The notes beneath the pieces were generated by a model. That model was given only the letters and a program-made list of their open reading frames with translations, did no database searches and had not been told where the DNA came from. From NCBI GenBank assembly GCA_900319895.1, contig ONQK01000023.1:1-6262 (forward strand): a stretch of 6,262 nt of DNA, read 5' to 3'. The DNA is from an uncultured Prevotella sp. Its GTDB lineage: Bacteria > Bacteroidota > Bacteroidia > Bacteroidales > Bacteroidaceae. Positions 6,262 through 6,262 of this stretch are shown here, piece after piece (within the stretch, counting starts at the first letter, position 1; each line of letters begins with the position of its first letter). The position numbers and the translations under genes are program-made.

Positions 6262-6262
6262 C

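Noticed and set aside
6180..6262. tRNA-Leu 3' end as an integration site for a mobile element
   Set aside because: tRNA genes are common attachment sites, but the window ends one base after the discriminator and no integrase or repeated 3' tRNA fragment is visible.

Overview
The window looks like ordinary chromosomal DNA from a member of the Bacteroidota, most likely a Prevotella/Bacteroides-type organism. Three things point there: promoter boxes matching the Bacteroidota -7 consensus TAnnTTTG lie upstream of the starts of four transcription units; Shine-Dalgarno sequences are mostly weak or absent; and the gene content (DUF4292 lipoprotein, dut-TPR cluster, glycine-lipid acyltransferases) is typical of that phylum. 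The species cannot be fixed from the sequence alone.

Layout. Positions 1-2538 hold a minus-strand cluster read right to left: dut (dUTPase), a secreted TPR protein, and the first 96 residues of a DUF4292 lipoprotein cut by the window's left edge. The genes are 5 and 20 nt apart, so they are probably one operon. A 145-nt gap with divergent promoters separates dut from dgt (dNTP triphosphohydrolase), which reads rightward at 2684-4027. dgt meets the next gene head-on, and a strong stem-loop with U-tracts lies between them and overlaps the stop codon of that gene. Positions 4103-5973 hold a second minus-strand pair, glsA then glsB, predicted to make glycine lipids: GlsB N-acylates glycine, giving commendamide-type products, and GlsA adds a second acyl chain. 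A 206-nt gap with divergent promoters leads to a tRNA-Leu(CAA) gene that ends at the right edge.

How the genes work together. dut and dgt both act on deoxynucleotide pools and are transcribed divergently from a shared intergenic region. The TPR protein and lipoprotein are exported and belong to the envelope, so the dut operon mixes nucleotide sanitation with envelope genes. glsAB make membrane lipids characteristic of Bacteroidota.

I see no mobile element, CRISPR array, prophage or toxin-antitoxin module, and no convincing undescribed system. The points most worth a second look are the dut promoter box that almost abuts its start codon, the non-canonical acyltransferase motifs of GlsA, and the glycine-lipid gene pair itself. 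All genes are intact apart from the edge-truncated lipoprotein.
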